Assembly (NCBI RefSeq): GCF_003987855.1
Contig: NZ_RXIZ01000015.1
Coordinates: 132,778 to 196,777, forward strand
Direction of reading: 5' to 3'
Origin: Hyphomicrobium sp.
GTDB lineage: Bacteria > Pseudomonadota > Alphaproteobacteria > Rhizobiales > Hyphomicrobiaceae
DNA: 64,000 nucleotides
Below are positions 8,723 to 17,429 of the stretch, piece by piece (position 1 is the stretch's first letter; each line of letters begins with the position of its first letter). The position numbers and the translations under genes are program-made. A model generated the notes under the pieces. The model saw only the letters and a list, made by a program, of their open reading frames with translations. It had not been told where the DNA came from and made no database searches.

Positions 8723-9406
8723 TTACGTTGCCTCGGGGTTGTGAAGCCGTGGCGTGAAGAGGCCGCTATTACTCATGCCGCGAAGTGTCTTAGCGACTGC
8801 CAGAACGGCAAGATCAGCGAGCGGCTCGACGAGCACGACTAGCATGTAAGCCCCGCCAAAGGCCGCGATCTCATGAATATTCTCGGCTCCGAAGCCACGG
8901 CCGTACAGCGCCCAGAAAGCAACCCACGCAACGATCCCACCTTGATAAGCGGTAGATAGTGCAAACGCTTGGCGATATTTCAAATCAACGTACGGTGTAT
9001 TGGCAGCGATGATCAGCTTCGCGAGTGCGCTTAAGCCTAAAAGCGGAACAAGCAGCGTTGTGACGTTCATTCCGAACTGCGGAAGATCCTGAGGCTCGAA
9101 GAACAACCCCTGACAGAGCAAGCCCAGAGCGAGGCCAACAGCTGCTGGACCGGCTCCAAAGATAAGAAACAGTGTGGAGCCGAAAATAAAGTGAACTTCA
9201 GAAATTCCGACCGGATAATGCGGGCCGACTTCGAAGAAGCAGAACACCAATGCTGTCGTGATAACACAACGAGTGACAACTGACGCAAGTCCTTTCTCAC
9301 CTATAGCGTCCCACGTCAGCTTGAGCGCATATGCGCTCGCCGCTGCCGCCGTTGCGTAGCTGAAAAAGATCTTTGGTGCCGTGACGAGACCGGGCTCGAT
9401 ATGCAT
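8723..9406 (-). CDS. CbiM-like energy-coupling-factor/cobalt transport permease
   Basis: A 227-residue polytopic membrane protein starting MHIEPGLV, similar to the MHIPDG start of CbiM, whose N-terminal amine and His2 help form the metal site. It has about six or seven hydrophobic segments, plus internal EVHFIFGSTLFLIFG and PQFGMNVTTLLVPLL. CbiM proteins are substrate-binding components of ECF-type Co/Ni importers. No cbiN, cbiQ or cbiO lies nearby, so it may be a solo form or use distant partners. RBS GGAGGG precedes the ATG. A cobalamin riboswitch immediately upstream supports a role in cobalt or corrinoid supply. Confidence 0.75.
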   Translation of the reverse strand: MHIEPGLVTAPKIFFSYATAAAASAYALKLTWDAIGEKGLASVVTRCVITTALVFCFFEVGPHYPVGISEVHFIFGSTLFLIFGAGPAAVGLALGLLCQGLFFEPQDLPQFGMNVTTLLVPLLGLSALAKLIIAANTPYVDLKYRQAFALSTAYQGGIVAWVAFWALYGRGFGAENIHEIAAFGGAYMLVVLVEPLADLAVLAVAKTLRGMSNSGLFTPRLHNPEAT

Positions 9407-9454
9407 CGTCTCCCTCCGAGTGATGCGGGTTGAAAACCAACGGTTCTTCCGCTG

Positions 9455-9630
9455 GGCTCACGTGGCAGGTCTCCTGACTCGCGGATGATCGTCAGCGCTG
9501 CGCCTTCCCGCCGATCCGGCAGTGGCATGGTGCAGCGTGGCTTACCGCTTACAGTTGCGGGGGCAGTGCCGGCCTTGTCGTGATGACTCACCGGCTTCCC
9601 TTTTGATCCACCGAACTGGTGGAACCACCG
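9455..9630 (-). promoter_or_regulatory. Cobalamin (AdoCbl-type) riboswitch
   Basis: On the minus strand the leader reads, in order, GGTGGTTCCACC, GCCGGCACTGCCCCCGCAAC with TGTAAGCGG, GCCACTGCCGG, and GAGTCAGGAGACCTGCC. The last element is the nearly invariant B12 box, and the CCCGCAACTGTAAGCGG core is also diagnostic. The RNA lies 50 nt upstream of the CbiM-like start codon. High cobalamin would therefore repress the transporter. The boundaries are approximate. Confidence 0.93.
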
Positions 9631-9692
9631 AGCAGGCGGAATTTAGATTAGTCCGATTGCACTGTGAAGTAGCGCGCACGGCGAAATCGTCA

Positions 9693-10514
9693 TCAGCGGC
9701 TCTGCTTCGCGAGTTCTTTTGCTTTGGAAGCAAACGGCGCAATCATCGCCATCATCATGTCGACCTCGGCTTTGGGAGCTGTATGTGGTGATCCAGCGTT
9801 GAACGGCGGTTCTGGCGCGTATTCGGCTATGAGCTGAAGGGATTCGGCATATGTCTGGTCACGAAGCTTGGCTACAAGTGACAACCCCATGTCGATACCA
9901 GCGGTGACGCCCGCTGCAGTCACTCGATTTCGGTCGAAGACAATACGCTGATCGACCGGCTCTGCACCAAAATCCGCAAGCAGATTGCGCACCGACCAAT
10001 GGGTGGTCGCCTTGTATCCTTCCAGAAGCCCCGCCCTCGCCAGAATAAACGCGCCAGTGCACACGCTCGTAACGTATTTCGCGCGAGACCCACGGTCTTT
10101 GATGAATGCAATCGTCTCGGCATCCTCCATCGCAGCGAGAGTGCCTGCATCTCCGCCCGGAACGCAAAGGATGTCGATGTCTTCGGGGCATTCGGCGAAC
10201 GTCGTCGACGGGTTGAAACTAACTTTCGTGTCGCTAAGTACCGGGTCTTTTGTTTTTGCGACGATATAATTCGTGGCTCCCATCAAATTGCCGATCCTGC
10301 AATGCGGCCCGATAAAATCCATTGCAGCGAGGCCCGGATAGATAACGAAGGCAACCTTTTCCTTGCCCATCCAGGATGCGGGCATCCCGCTCATGTCATG
10401 GTCAGGCATCACCGGCGCGGGAGCTTCCGCCTCGGCTTTCGCCTTTTCCGAAAGAAGTGAAAGAAATGCCGTCGCAAAAGCTGCTTCGGCAAAAGACCGG
10501 CGAGAAATGGTCAT
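9693..10514 (-). CDS. Tat-exported DJ-1/PfpI-family protein
   Basis: This 273-residue protein has a Tat-like signal (MTISRRSFAEAAFATAFLSL) and then a Met/His-rich stretch, MPDHDMSGMPASWMG, at about residues 40-54. A DJ-1/PfpI domain follows (about 58-240). The family's nucleophilic-elbow Cys is visible in TSVCTGAFILARAG, and the usual glycine-rich loop in DILCVPGGDAG. Relatives include isonitrile hydratase and ThiJ-type chaperone/glyoxalases. The start at 10514 is chosen for its signal peptide, because an upstream in-frame extension to 10772 overlaps the receptor gene. It lies 11 nt after the receptor and should be cotranscribed. Periplasmic location is inferred, and its reaction is unknown. 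Confidence 0.75.
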   Translation of the reverse strand: MTISRRSFAEAAFATAFLSLLSEKAKAEAEAPAPVMPDHDMSGMPASWMGKEKVAFVIYPGLAAMDFIGPHCRIGNLMGATNYIVAKTKDPVLSDTKVSFNPSTTFAECPEDIDILCVPGGDAGTLAAMEDAETIAFIKDRGSRAKYVTSVCTGAFILARAGLLEGYKATTHWSVRNLLADFGAEPVDQRIVFDRNRVTAAGVTAGIDMGLSLVAKLRDQTYAESLQLIAEYAPEPPFNAGSPHTAPKAEVDMMMAMIAPFASKAKELAKQSR

Positions 10515-10525
10515 GAGTTCTCTCC

Positions 10526-12883
10526 TTAGAACTTGTAAGCAACCGTTCCGTAGTACGCGCGATCGTCGCCGGGGGCGACCTGACCGCCGAGCCATGCGAA
10601 CGGAACAAAATACTGTTCGTCGGTCAGGTTCTTCACGTTGAAGGACACGCGATACTTTTCGGTTTCGTAGGCGATCTTGGCGTCGATCGTGAAATAGCCA
10701 GGCGTCCTGTAAAGATTTGCGTTGTCGACATACTGGGATGAGGCGGCGTAAATGCCAGCGCCCACACTCCATCCGCGCAGCATCGGATAATCAAAGGCAT
10801 AGTCGACCCATACGCGACCGGAGTGCTCCGGCACGCCCGATACGCGATTTCCTTTGGGTACGACCAGTGAATCGGAGAATACGACGTCCGTGTAGCCGTA
10901 GCTGGCAAGCACTCGCCAATTTCTGTTGGGTTGCCAGAGGAGATCGGTCTCGAAACCTTGAGACTCTTGGGCTGATAACGCGTTGATGCCCACACTGACA
11001 AAGGCAGGCACATTCTGACGTTGAATGTCGAAGAATGCGATTGTGCCGGTAAGCTGGTCACCAAAGTTGAATTTCAGGCCCGTTTCGACTTGATTTGAGG
11101 TCTCAGGGGCGATTGATGTGCTGACGGCTTGGGTGAATGGCGTTGCCAGCATGCCTTCGCTGTAGCTGCCGTAAACGGAGATACCTGGCAGAACATCGAT
11201 CACCGCGCCGACACGCGGCAGAGCTTTTGTCTCATTGGTCGTGAACGTTGTGGGATCGAGGACACCAAGCCCATACGGGTATTTCTCGTGGTAGTCGATG
11301 TCGATGTTGGCGACGCGCACGCCTGCGAGAACATGTATGCGATCATAGATGGTCGATTGTATCTGCGTGTACGCACCCTTGGTCACGTAGGTGCTGTGGA
11401 AATCGTAGAAGGGAAAGTAGAACGGCGAGGTGGGATTGGGATTGGAGTAGGGCGTGGGGAAAACCGGATTGTTGAGCAGATCCACGGGCGGAAAGCCAAA
11501 TAGATAGCCGTCCGTAAACATGCCGCCACTGTCTGTAACATGGCTGTAGTCAACGCCTGCCAGCCAGACGTTTTTGGTAGGCCCAAGCGCAAATCTCGCC
11601 TGCACGTTGGGATTGATCGTAAATTCCTCCTGCTGCTGCGGCAGCTCGATGTTAGCAATTGTCCAGGACGTCGGTCCTGCGTCCGGTGCCGCGGAAACCG
11701 TCGTTTGCGATTTCTGATCAAAGCTTGAAGCGGCCCATCTGCCCTTGACGTTGAATGACCACGTTGGATCGAGCCTTCGGTCGAACGTGACCGTGACGCC
11801 ATGGACCTCGGTGTAGCTGGTCGGGAGATCGGTCGGGCCAATAAAGAGATCGCGGTTGAGACGGAAGTCGCCCGCCACTGTTCCGACTGCAGGCAAGCCT
11901 TCGTAAGCTGGCTGCTCAAAGCGCGACATCTGCCCTTGGATGGTCAGCGTCGTGTCGGTTTTGTCAGTGAAGGTTAGAGTGGGATTGACCGAATACCGGT
12001 CCTGATGGACGACGTCCACAAAGCTATCTGTTCCCGTATACTCTCCGGTCAAGCGGAAGAGAACGGTACCGTCCGTTGAGATTGGCTGATTGATATCGAA
12101 ATAGGGACGGTAGTAATTGTTGCTCCCGAAGGTGGTTCCCACCTCCGCGCTCGCGATATCAGTCGGCATCTTCGAAACGATATTGACCGCACCGCCGACA
12201 GGAGCTCCCGTTCCGCCGCCGTAGAGGATCGCGCTCGGCCCTTTGAGGACTTCAATGCGTTCTACGTTCGCAAATGAATCGCGATTGCCAGCATCGTAAT
12301 TGACAGGAAGACCATCAAGCCACTGTTGCGCCGGGAAGCCGCGAATTATGAGCGGCGTCAGACTCGTCGTTCCTATGCCGAGACTATTGGGTCCCTGCAC
12401 GTTCGACGCGTTCTGTATGGCCTCGCTGACTGTGAGACTGTTCTGGTCGGTAATCAGGCTCTTGGGGATGACCTGGATCGACTGCGGAATCTGCTCGATC
12501 GGCGTCGCCGTCTTGGTGGATGACATGGCCGAGAGGGCCCGATAGCCCTGAACCGGACCCGCTGTAGTGATCGTCGTCCCTGGGGGTAACTCGATGTTGA
12601 GGTCCAGGGCCGGATTGTAAGTGCCTGTTGCATTCGCCAGCGGCGTTGATGTCGCCTTAGCAGATCCTGCCACCACCAGCTGCGGAGATGTCGAGATCTT
12701 TTTCCTTGGCTTGCTTGGAGAATTTTTTGCGGGAGTTTGCCCGGGATTTGACACCACAACCGGAGGAAGCTGCGAAGATTGCGCGTCCTTGGCTTCCTGG
12801 GCCGATGATGACTCAATCCAAAACGGCACCGTAGCAATGACAACGGCCAAAGCCGTTTCCGTCTTCCTAAGGACGCGAGGCAT
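10526..12883 (-). CDS. TonB-dependent outer-membrane receptor, siderophore-receptor type
   Basis: A 785-residue protein with a signal peptide ending near SSAQEA, a Pro/Lys/Ser-rich linker that may carry the TonB box, a plug domain (about 110-225) and a 22-strand barrel ending in ...YYGTVAYKF with the C-terminal Phe needed for barrel assembly. The plug contains VERIEVLKGPSAILYGGG and GGAVNIVSK, typical of TIGR01783 siderophore receptors. Such proteins import metal chelates or corrinoids with TonB energy. The DUF2946 gene upstream and the DJ-1 and CbiM-like genes downstream suggest copper-chelate, cobalt or cobalamin uptake. The ligand cannot be deduced. Start is ATG 12883 after AGGA. Confidence 0.85.
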   Translation of the reverse strand: MPRVLRKTETALAVVIATVPFWIESSSAQEAKDAQSSQLPPVVVSNPGQTPAKNSPSKPRKKISTSPQLVVAGSAKATSTPLANATGTYNPALDLNIELPPGTTITTAGPVQGYRALSAMSSTKTATPIEQIPQSIQVIPKSLITDQNSLTVSEAIQNASNVQGPNSLGIGTTSLTPLIIRGFPAQQWLDGLPVNYDAGNRDSFANVERIEVLKGPSAILYGGGTGAPVGGAVNIVSKMPTDIASAEVGTTFGSNNYYRPYFDINQPISTDGTVLFRLTGEYTGTDSFVDVVHQDRYSVNPTLTFTDKTDTTLTIQGQMSRFEQPAYEGLPAVGTVAGDFRLNRDLFIGPTDLPTSYTEVHGVTVTFDRRLDPTWSFNVKGRWAASSFDQKSQTTVSAAPDAGPTSWTIANIELPQQQEEFTINPNVQARFALGPTKNVWLAGVDYSHVTDSGGMFTDGYLFGFPPVDLLNNPVFPTPYSNPNPTSPFYFPFYDFHSTYVTKGAYTQIQSTIYDRIHVLAGVRVANIDIDYHEKYPYGLGVLDPTTFTTNETKALPRVGAVIDVLPGISVYGSYSEGMLATPFTQAVSTSIAPETSNQVETGLKFNFGDQLTGTIAFFDIQRQNVPAFVSVGINALSAQESQGFETDLLWQPNRNWRVLASYGYTDVVFSDSLVVPKGNRVSGVPEHSGRVWVDYAFDYPMLRGWSVGAGIYAASSQYVDNANLYRTPGYFTIDAKIAYETEKYRVSFNVKNLTDEQYFVPFAWLGGQVAPGDDRAYYGTVAYKF

Positions 12884-12947
12884 GATGAATATCCTGAGAT
12901 GAGATGATGCCAGCGCAGTTCGGCTGCGCTGTGCGGCGAAAGCGATC

Positions 12948-13349
12948 TCAAGTCAGTATGGTTGGTGGAGCCCGTGATCCTAAAACAGGTCCCGCCCGCG
13001 GTGGCGGAAGAAGGAAGGCGGTCAACGTCGTCGTACTCGACGCAGAGATCTCGTTGAAGCCAATGTATTCAAACGGCGCTACTGCGACATAGCTATGCGA
13101 TATGCCAGAAAACGCACAATGTTCGGCTTTTTGCTGTTTGTGCTTTTGATTTTGGTGAGCGGGAATGTCGACGTCAATTGTCTTGATGCCGGCAGCCGAG
13201 CAAATGACGATTGCAAGGCGGCCATCACCGCGAATGTCGGGCATGAATCCGACGGGGATGAGTGCACGGAGCGCAAAGACAATTATCAGCAGACAGCTCA
13301 GACGCTGCCGCCAATTCGAATTCAAACGTATAAGACCCCCCAACCCCAT
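12948..13349 (-). CDS. DUF2946 family protein
   Basis: A 133-residue protein with an N-terminal hydrophobic segment (LSCLLIIVFALRALIPVGFMPD, residues 18-39) followed by a His/Cys-containing loop (IVICSAAG, AEHCAFSG). This is the usual layout of DUF2946, a small secreted or membrane-anchored family often found beside TonB-dependent receptors and copper genes. Function is unknown. It lies 64 nt upstream of the receptor on the same strand. The start at 13349 has no clear Shine-Dalgarno sequence, so the true start may be a few codons downstream. Confidence 0.65.
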   Translation of the reverse strand: MGLGGLIRLNSNWRQRLSCLLIIVFALRALIPVGFMPDIRGDGRLAIVICSAAGIKTIDVDIPAHQNQKHKQQKAEHCAFSGISHSYVAVAPFEYIGFNEISASSTTTLTAFLLPPPRAGPVLGSRAPPTILT

Positions 13350-13596
13350 AAAATAGAATTAGCCGCTATATGCTGCTCCGACAACTCTTCTGTCTTTTGG
13401 AGCACAGCGCTGATGCCGGAAGTGGTGTATTTTTGTCGCCGGAAGAGCTGAGCCGGGCGCTGTCATTATCGAGTAGGCGGCACACGATGCCTCAGAAACT
13501 CAGTCGCGGTGGAGGCATCGTACCGAATGCCGATACGAGCGATAACACCGTAGGGCCGCTTTGAGCGACTAAAGAGCGATCGCAGACGCCTTCTCA
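13350..13596. other. Intergenic region without a supported gene
   Basis: A moderately AT-rich gap between the TetR gene (ending at 13597) and the DUF2946 start. It should hold the promoter of the DUF2946-receptor-DJ-1 unit and the 3' end of the betaine operon. Short frames here have no coding character. Confidence 0.5.
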
Positions 13597-14283
13597 TCAA
13601 ATCCGCCAATTAAGATGAACGTGAATCATCACGTTGAACCGCCCGATTTCCCGGGTGGCGTCCAAATTGGGGAGGATGATGGATCTCACCATGATGCCGT
13701 CGAGGAATGTCGAAATGAGAGAAGCGATTTGACCGGCGTCGACGACGTCGCAAGATCGGTTTTTTATGCCTGTCTCTATTGCTGAGGTGAGAACGCTCCG
13801 CTCCGTATCGTAGAACCGCGAAATCGCCGCGTCGATCTCAGCGCATCTAGTCCCACTACTCCGATAGTTCAGAGACATCTTCACGAATTTGCGAATAATC
13901 TCGAACTGGCGAATGTGTGTTTCCAGCCATCCTGAAATAATGTCTCGCGGCGACTTGGCCTCATCCTGCAGATCGCGGAAGTGCTGAAGAGCATGGTGGA
14001 CTGTCGTCTCGACGACACTTCGGAACAATTCCTCCTTACTTTCGAAATAATAATAAAGCATCGCAGGGTTCATTCCTGCGGCGGCAGCGATCTCTTTGGT
14101 CGAGACTTCCGCAAAATGCCTGTTTTCGAAGAGGTTCATCGAGGCGGTGAGGAGGGTCCGGGCTTTATCAGCCCGCTTATCCCGGCTCGCGGTGGAAAGC
14201 TCAACCGCATCAGCAGTCGGCTGACGATCAACGACTTCGACGCCGACTGAGGAAGCGACATTCTTTTTCTTTATGCTCGTCAT
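13597..14283 (-). CDS. TetR/AcrR-family transcriptional regulator
   Basis: A 228-residue regulator. After a 50-residue variable N-terminus comes the TetR HTH: ARTLLTASMNLF, EVSTKEIAAAAGMNPAMLYY and YFESKEELFRSVVE, about residues 40-90. A helical ligand/dimerisation domain follows. The ATG at 14283 is chosen; an upstream in-frame start at 14322 would add 13 residues. It is the last gene of the Rieske/betaine-transporter operon, 66 nt after the ATPase gene, and is the obvious candidate regulator of that operon. Its operator may be the TTAA-GATC-TTAA element upstream of the first gene (inference). Confidence 0.85.
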   Translation of the reverse strand: MTSIKKKNVASSVGVEVVDRQPTADAVELSTASRDKRADKARTLLTASMNLFENRHFAEVSTKEIAAAAGMNPAMLYYYFESKEELFRSVVETTVHHALQHFRDLQDEAKSPRDIISGWLETHIRQFEIIRKFVKMSLNYRSSGTRCAEIDAAISRFYDTERSVLTSAIETGIKNRSCDVVDAGQIASLISTFLDGIMVRSIILPNLDATREIGRFNVMIHVHLNWRI

Positions 14284-14349
14284 ATTTGTTTCTCTCGAAG
14301 TGTCTTTCAGCCTTCGGACCATCCGTATCTGCGGGTGCTATCGACGACC

Positions 14350-15432
14350 TTAAGACACTTCTGGAATGAGCTCGACGTACGACTTTGACTCCGTCGCTAT
14401 CGGGGACGGAAGCAGTGCATTCAGCATAGCTTCGGGTGTGACCTCACCAACAATTTGCCTTTTGTCGTCGACAATCGCGACCGGCTGCCTGTTTTTCAAG
14501 ATATCGCGCGCAAATGAGGCGATTGGGGCCGTCGAAGAGATTTCGCCTGCGGAGGATTTAGCCTGCTTGAAGGGCTCCATAATTGCTCGCGCGGTCAGAA
14601 CTTGGCTGCGATCAACGTTCTCGGTAAACTTGCCCACATAATCGGACGCGGGCGATAAAATCAGCTCTTCGGGCGTCCCGATCTGCACAACGCGACCCGC
14701 CCGCATTATGGCAATCCGATTCCCAAGCCGGGCAGCCTCGTCGAAATCATGGGTGATAAAAACGACAGTCTTTTTCATCATGCGCTGTAGCCGCAAAAGC
14801 TCGTCTTGGAGTTCTCGCCGAATGAGTGGATCGAGCGCTGAAAACGGCTCGTCGAGAAGCCAAATTTCGGGATCATTCGCGAGACTACGCGCGATGCCGA
14901 CTCGCTGCTGTTGTCCTCCCGAAAGCTGATGGGGCAGGGAGGCCTCTTTGCCCGTTAATCCGACAAGCTCGACCAGGTCCAACGCTCGGCGCTTCCGGCG
15001 TCCCTCGGCTTCCCCCTGGATCTCGAGAGGCAACGCAATGTTATCTACGACATTGCGATGAGGCAGCAGTGCGTAGTTTTGAAAGACCATCCCTACCTTG
15101 AACTTCCGGATGTAGCGGAGATCTTCGTCTGATATCCGTATAATGTCCTGGCCGTCTAGAAGGATGGAGCCGGCCGTTGCGGGTATCAGTCCGCACAGGC
15201 ACCTCAGAATTGTGGATTTTCCCGAGCCTGATAGCCCCATAATGACGAACGTCTCGCCGCGGTTTATCGCGAACGTGGCATCGATTACGGCTCCGAATAA
15301 TCCGATCTGCGGGAAGCTTTCGATTGGTGGCAGCTGGTCGGGCTCTCGCGGCAAGGCGTCGGCGCCCTTGCCGTAAATCTTCCAGACCCGATCGATTTGG
15401 AATGCTGGCGGCGTTCCCGGCGCGCGTGTCAT
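14350..15432 (-). CDS. proV: Glycine betaine/proline-type ABC transporter ATP-binding protein
   Basis: A 360-residue ATPase of the ProV/OpuAA class. It has Walker A GLSGSGKSTILRC, Q-loop FQNYALLPHR, signature LSGGQQQRVGIARSL, Walker B IWLLDEPFSALDP, and a C-terminal CBS-like tail (about 275-345; PVAIVDDKRQIVGEV) of the kind that senses ionic strength in osmoregulated homologues. Its ATG overlaps the permease stop by four bases (ATGA, 15429-15432). It powers import of a quaternary amine. Placement inside a catabolic operon rather than alone suggests a nutrient-uptake role more than osmoprotection. Confidence 0.88.
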   Translation of the reverse strand: MTRAPGTPPAFQIDRVWKIYGKGADALPREPDQLPPIESFPQIGLFGAVIDATFAINRGETFVIMGLSGSGKSTILRCLCGLIPATAGSILLDGQDIIRISDEDLRYIRKFKVGMVFQNYALLPHRNVVDNIALPLEIQGEAEGRRKRRALDLVELVGLTGKEASLPHQLSGGQQQRVGIARSLANDPEIWLLDEPFSALDPLIRRELQDELLRLQRMMKKTVVFITHDFDEAARLGNRIAIMRAGRVVQIGTPEELILSPASDYVGKFTENVDRSQVLTARAIMEPFKQAKSSAGEISSTAPIASFARDILKNRQPVAIVDDKRQIVGEVTPEAMLNALLPSPIATESKSYVELIPEVS

Positions 15433-17414
15433 GTCGACCTCCGCCTGGCGTTAATTTGATTGGCTTTGTCTGTCAGTAATCCATCGACGACGACGCCGAT
15501 GATGGCGACGCAGATTCCCGCCATCAGGGCCTGTCCCGAGTTCGCTTTTGAAATGGATAATAAAATTAACTGGCCGAGGTCCGTCGTGCCGATCAGCGCG
15601 GTCACGACGACCATCGCAAGCGCCATTAAAGCGACCTGCGCTATCGTGAGAAGGATGCCCGGGAGGGCGGCCGGCAATTCGATTATAGTGAGCCGTTGCC
15701 AAGGCGTGGCTCCGATCTGCACGCCGACTTCCACGAGAGATGTAGGAAGCGATAAAAGCGCTGCGGCCGTGTAGCGGATGGCCGGACAGGCGGCGAAGAT
15801 GGCGATCGCTACGATGCACGGGACGTCGCCGCTACCAAATAGCATGATGACCGGAATGAGATAGATGAACGCCGGCAGCGTTTGAAAGGTATCTGCGAGC
15901 GGAAGAATGAATCTGCCGACCTTCGGTTTGCGTGCAGAAAGAATACCGAGTGGGAAGCCGACGAGCAACGCAATGATGCTCCCTGCAAAGCAGAGGTAGA
16001 ATGTCAAGACTGCTCTATCCCAGAACCCCGTTGCAGCGATTAGGGCGACGAGGCCCCCGAGAACAAAAGCCCTCGTCAAGCTGGCGGTCTTCCAGGAAAG
16101 CACGAAAACCCCGGCTGCTACCGAGAACCATGGAAGTCCTAACAACAACGCCTTTAACGGCGAGAAAACCAAAACGACCAGCACGCTCTGCACGAAGGAG
16201 ATTGGCACATAGGAAATCTGGATAATAAAATCGACCAGGTCGTCGATACCCCTGGTCGTCGTCAGCGTCCATGCGCGGGGATACGCGTCGAGCTGTGGAA
16301 ACTTCGATGATAAAAGCCAAGGAATAAGGGTCACGACGACGGCTATACCAATAATCCAACGGCCGCTGAATCGAGGCGAGCCTTTGGATTGCAGAAACTG
16401 ATCGAAAAGGATTGCGGTCAGCGTTATTGCCAGACCGGCGACGAGCCCACGGCCGATAGCGAGCCGCTGAAGAGCGGTGAGAACCTCATAGCCAATTCCC
16501 TGGGCGCCGACGAGCGCTGCTAATATCACAGTCGCAAATGCCAGCATGATCACCTGGTTGAGACCGAGGCGAAGCGAAGTTTGCGCGGCTGGTAACAAAA
16601 TTTTCCAAAGCGCTTGTGCGGGCGTTGCGCCAACTGCAGCAGCAAGCTCCGCGTACTGCGCTTTCGCCTCGGCGAGTCCAAAGACCGTCGCCCGCACCAT
16701 CGGCGGCGCGGCGAATATAACTACGGCCAGAATTCCAGCAGTCGTTCCAATGCCGAAAAACATGATAATAGGAACGAGATAAGCGAACAGAGGAATCGTT
16801 TGCATCTGATTGAGGACGGCGAACACTACGCCTTCCAGTGACCGAAACCTAAAAACGAGCAGACCGACCGAAAAGCCGAGAAGCAAACTCAGGGGAACAG
16901 CCACGGCCAGCTGTGCGAGCGTCGTGATGGTGCTGGCCCACAGTCCAAAAACAAGAAGATAGAGACAGGTCATCGCTGCGAATGCCGCAAGGCCCGCGCC
17001 TCCTTTGCGATAGCACGCTATAATAATGATCAAGACTAGAGATAGCCAGGATATGGAAGGAAACACCATGACCTGCTGCTCGCCAAAGCCGCGCGTGAAA
17101 CCAGTGGCAAGAAGCGCTCGCAAGAACTCCGCCGGCTGGGCAATGACCGCGCCTACAGCACGTGTGGCATCACGCACCGTCAGCCCGCCAAATGAATCAA
17201 GCCCCGCAATCGAATTCAAAATACCATTTAGCCAGCCATCGAACGGGATCGTCAGGTCGCTCGGCCATCGCATCAGGGGAGCGACGTGCCGAGTGGCTGC
17301 GACGAAAATCGCAGCCACCAGCAGCGCCGCAAGGCCTCCCCGTCCTTTGATCCAACGAAGGTATACGTCCCGCGTGTGGTCTCTATACGCAGTGTAGGTT
17401 TGACCATATGTCAT
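15429..17414 (-). CDS. proW: Double-length betaine-type ABC transporter permease
   Basis: A 661-residue inner-membrane protein containing two tandem ProW-like permease halves. EAA-type loops are visible in each: AEAKAQYAELAAAVGATPAQ near residue 250 and PTSLVEVGVQIGATPWQRLT near 565. Two sets of about six membrane spans surround them. ProW and OpuAB are normally single-domain proteins of about 300-350 residues, so this is a fused or duplicated version, a form known in alphaproteobacterial proline/betaine transporters. It starts 15 nt after the binding-protein gene and overlaps the ATPase by 4 nt. Confidence 0.85.
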   Translation of the reverse strand: MTYGQTYTAYRDHTRDVYLRWIKGRGGLAALLVAAIFVAATRHVAPLMRWPSDLTIPFDGWLNGILNSIAGLDSFGGLTVRDATRAVGAVIAQPAEFLRALLATGFTRGFGEQQVMVFPSISWLSLVLIIIIACYRKGGAGLAAFAAMTCLYLLVFGLWASTITTLAQLAVAVPLSLLLGFSVGLLVFRFRSLEGVVFAVLNQMQTIPLFAYLVPIIMFFGIGTTAGILAVVIFAAPPMVRATVFGLAEAKAQYAELAAAVGATPAQALWKILLPAAQTSLRLGLNQVIMLAFATVILAALVGAQGIGYEVLTALQRLAIGRGLVAGLAITLTAILFDQFLQSKGSPRFSGRWIIGIAVVVTLIPWLLSSKFPQLDAYPRAWTLTTTRGIDDLVDFIIQISYVPISFVQSVLVVLVFSPLKALLLGLPWFSVAAGVFVLSWKTASLTRAFVLGGLVALIAATGFWDRAVLTFYLCFAGSIIALLVGFPLGILSARKPKVGRFILPLADTFQTLPAFIYLIPVIMLFGSGDVPCIVAIAIFAACPAIRYTAAALLSLPTSLVEVGVQIGATPWQRLTIIELPAALPGILLTIAQVALMALAMVVVTALIGTTDLGQLILLSISKANSGQALMAGICVAIIGVVVDGLLTDKANQINARRRST

Positions 17415-17429
17415 CAGGAATTGAGACCG

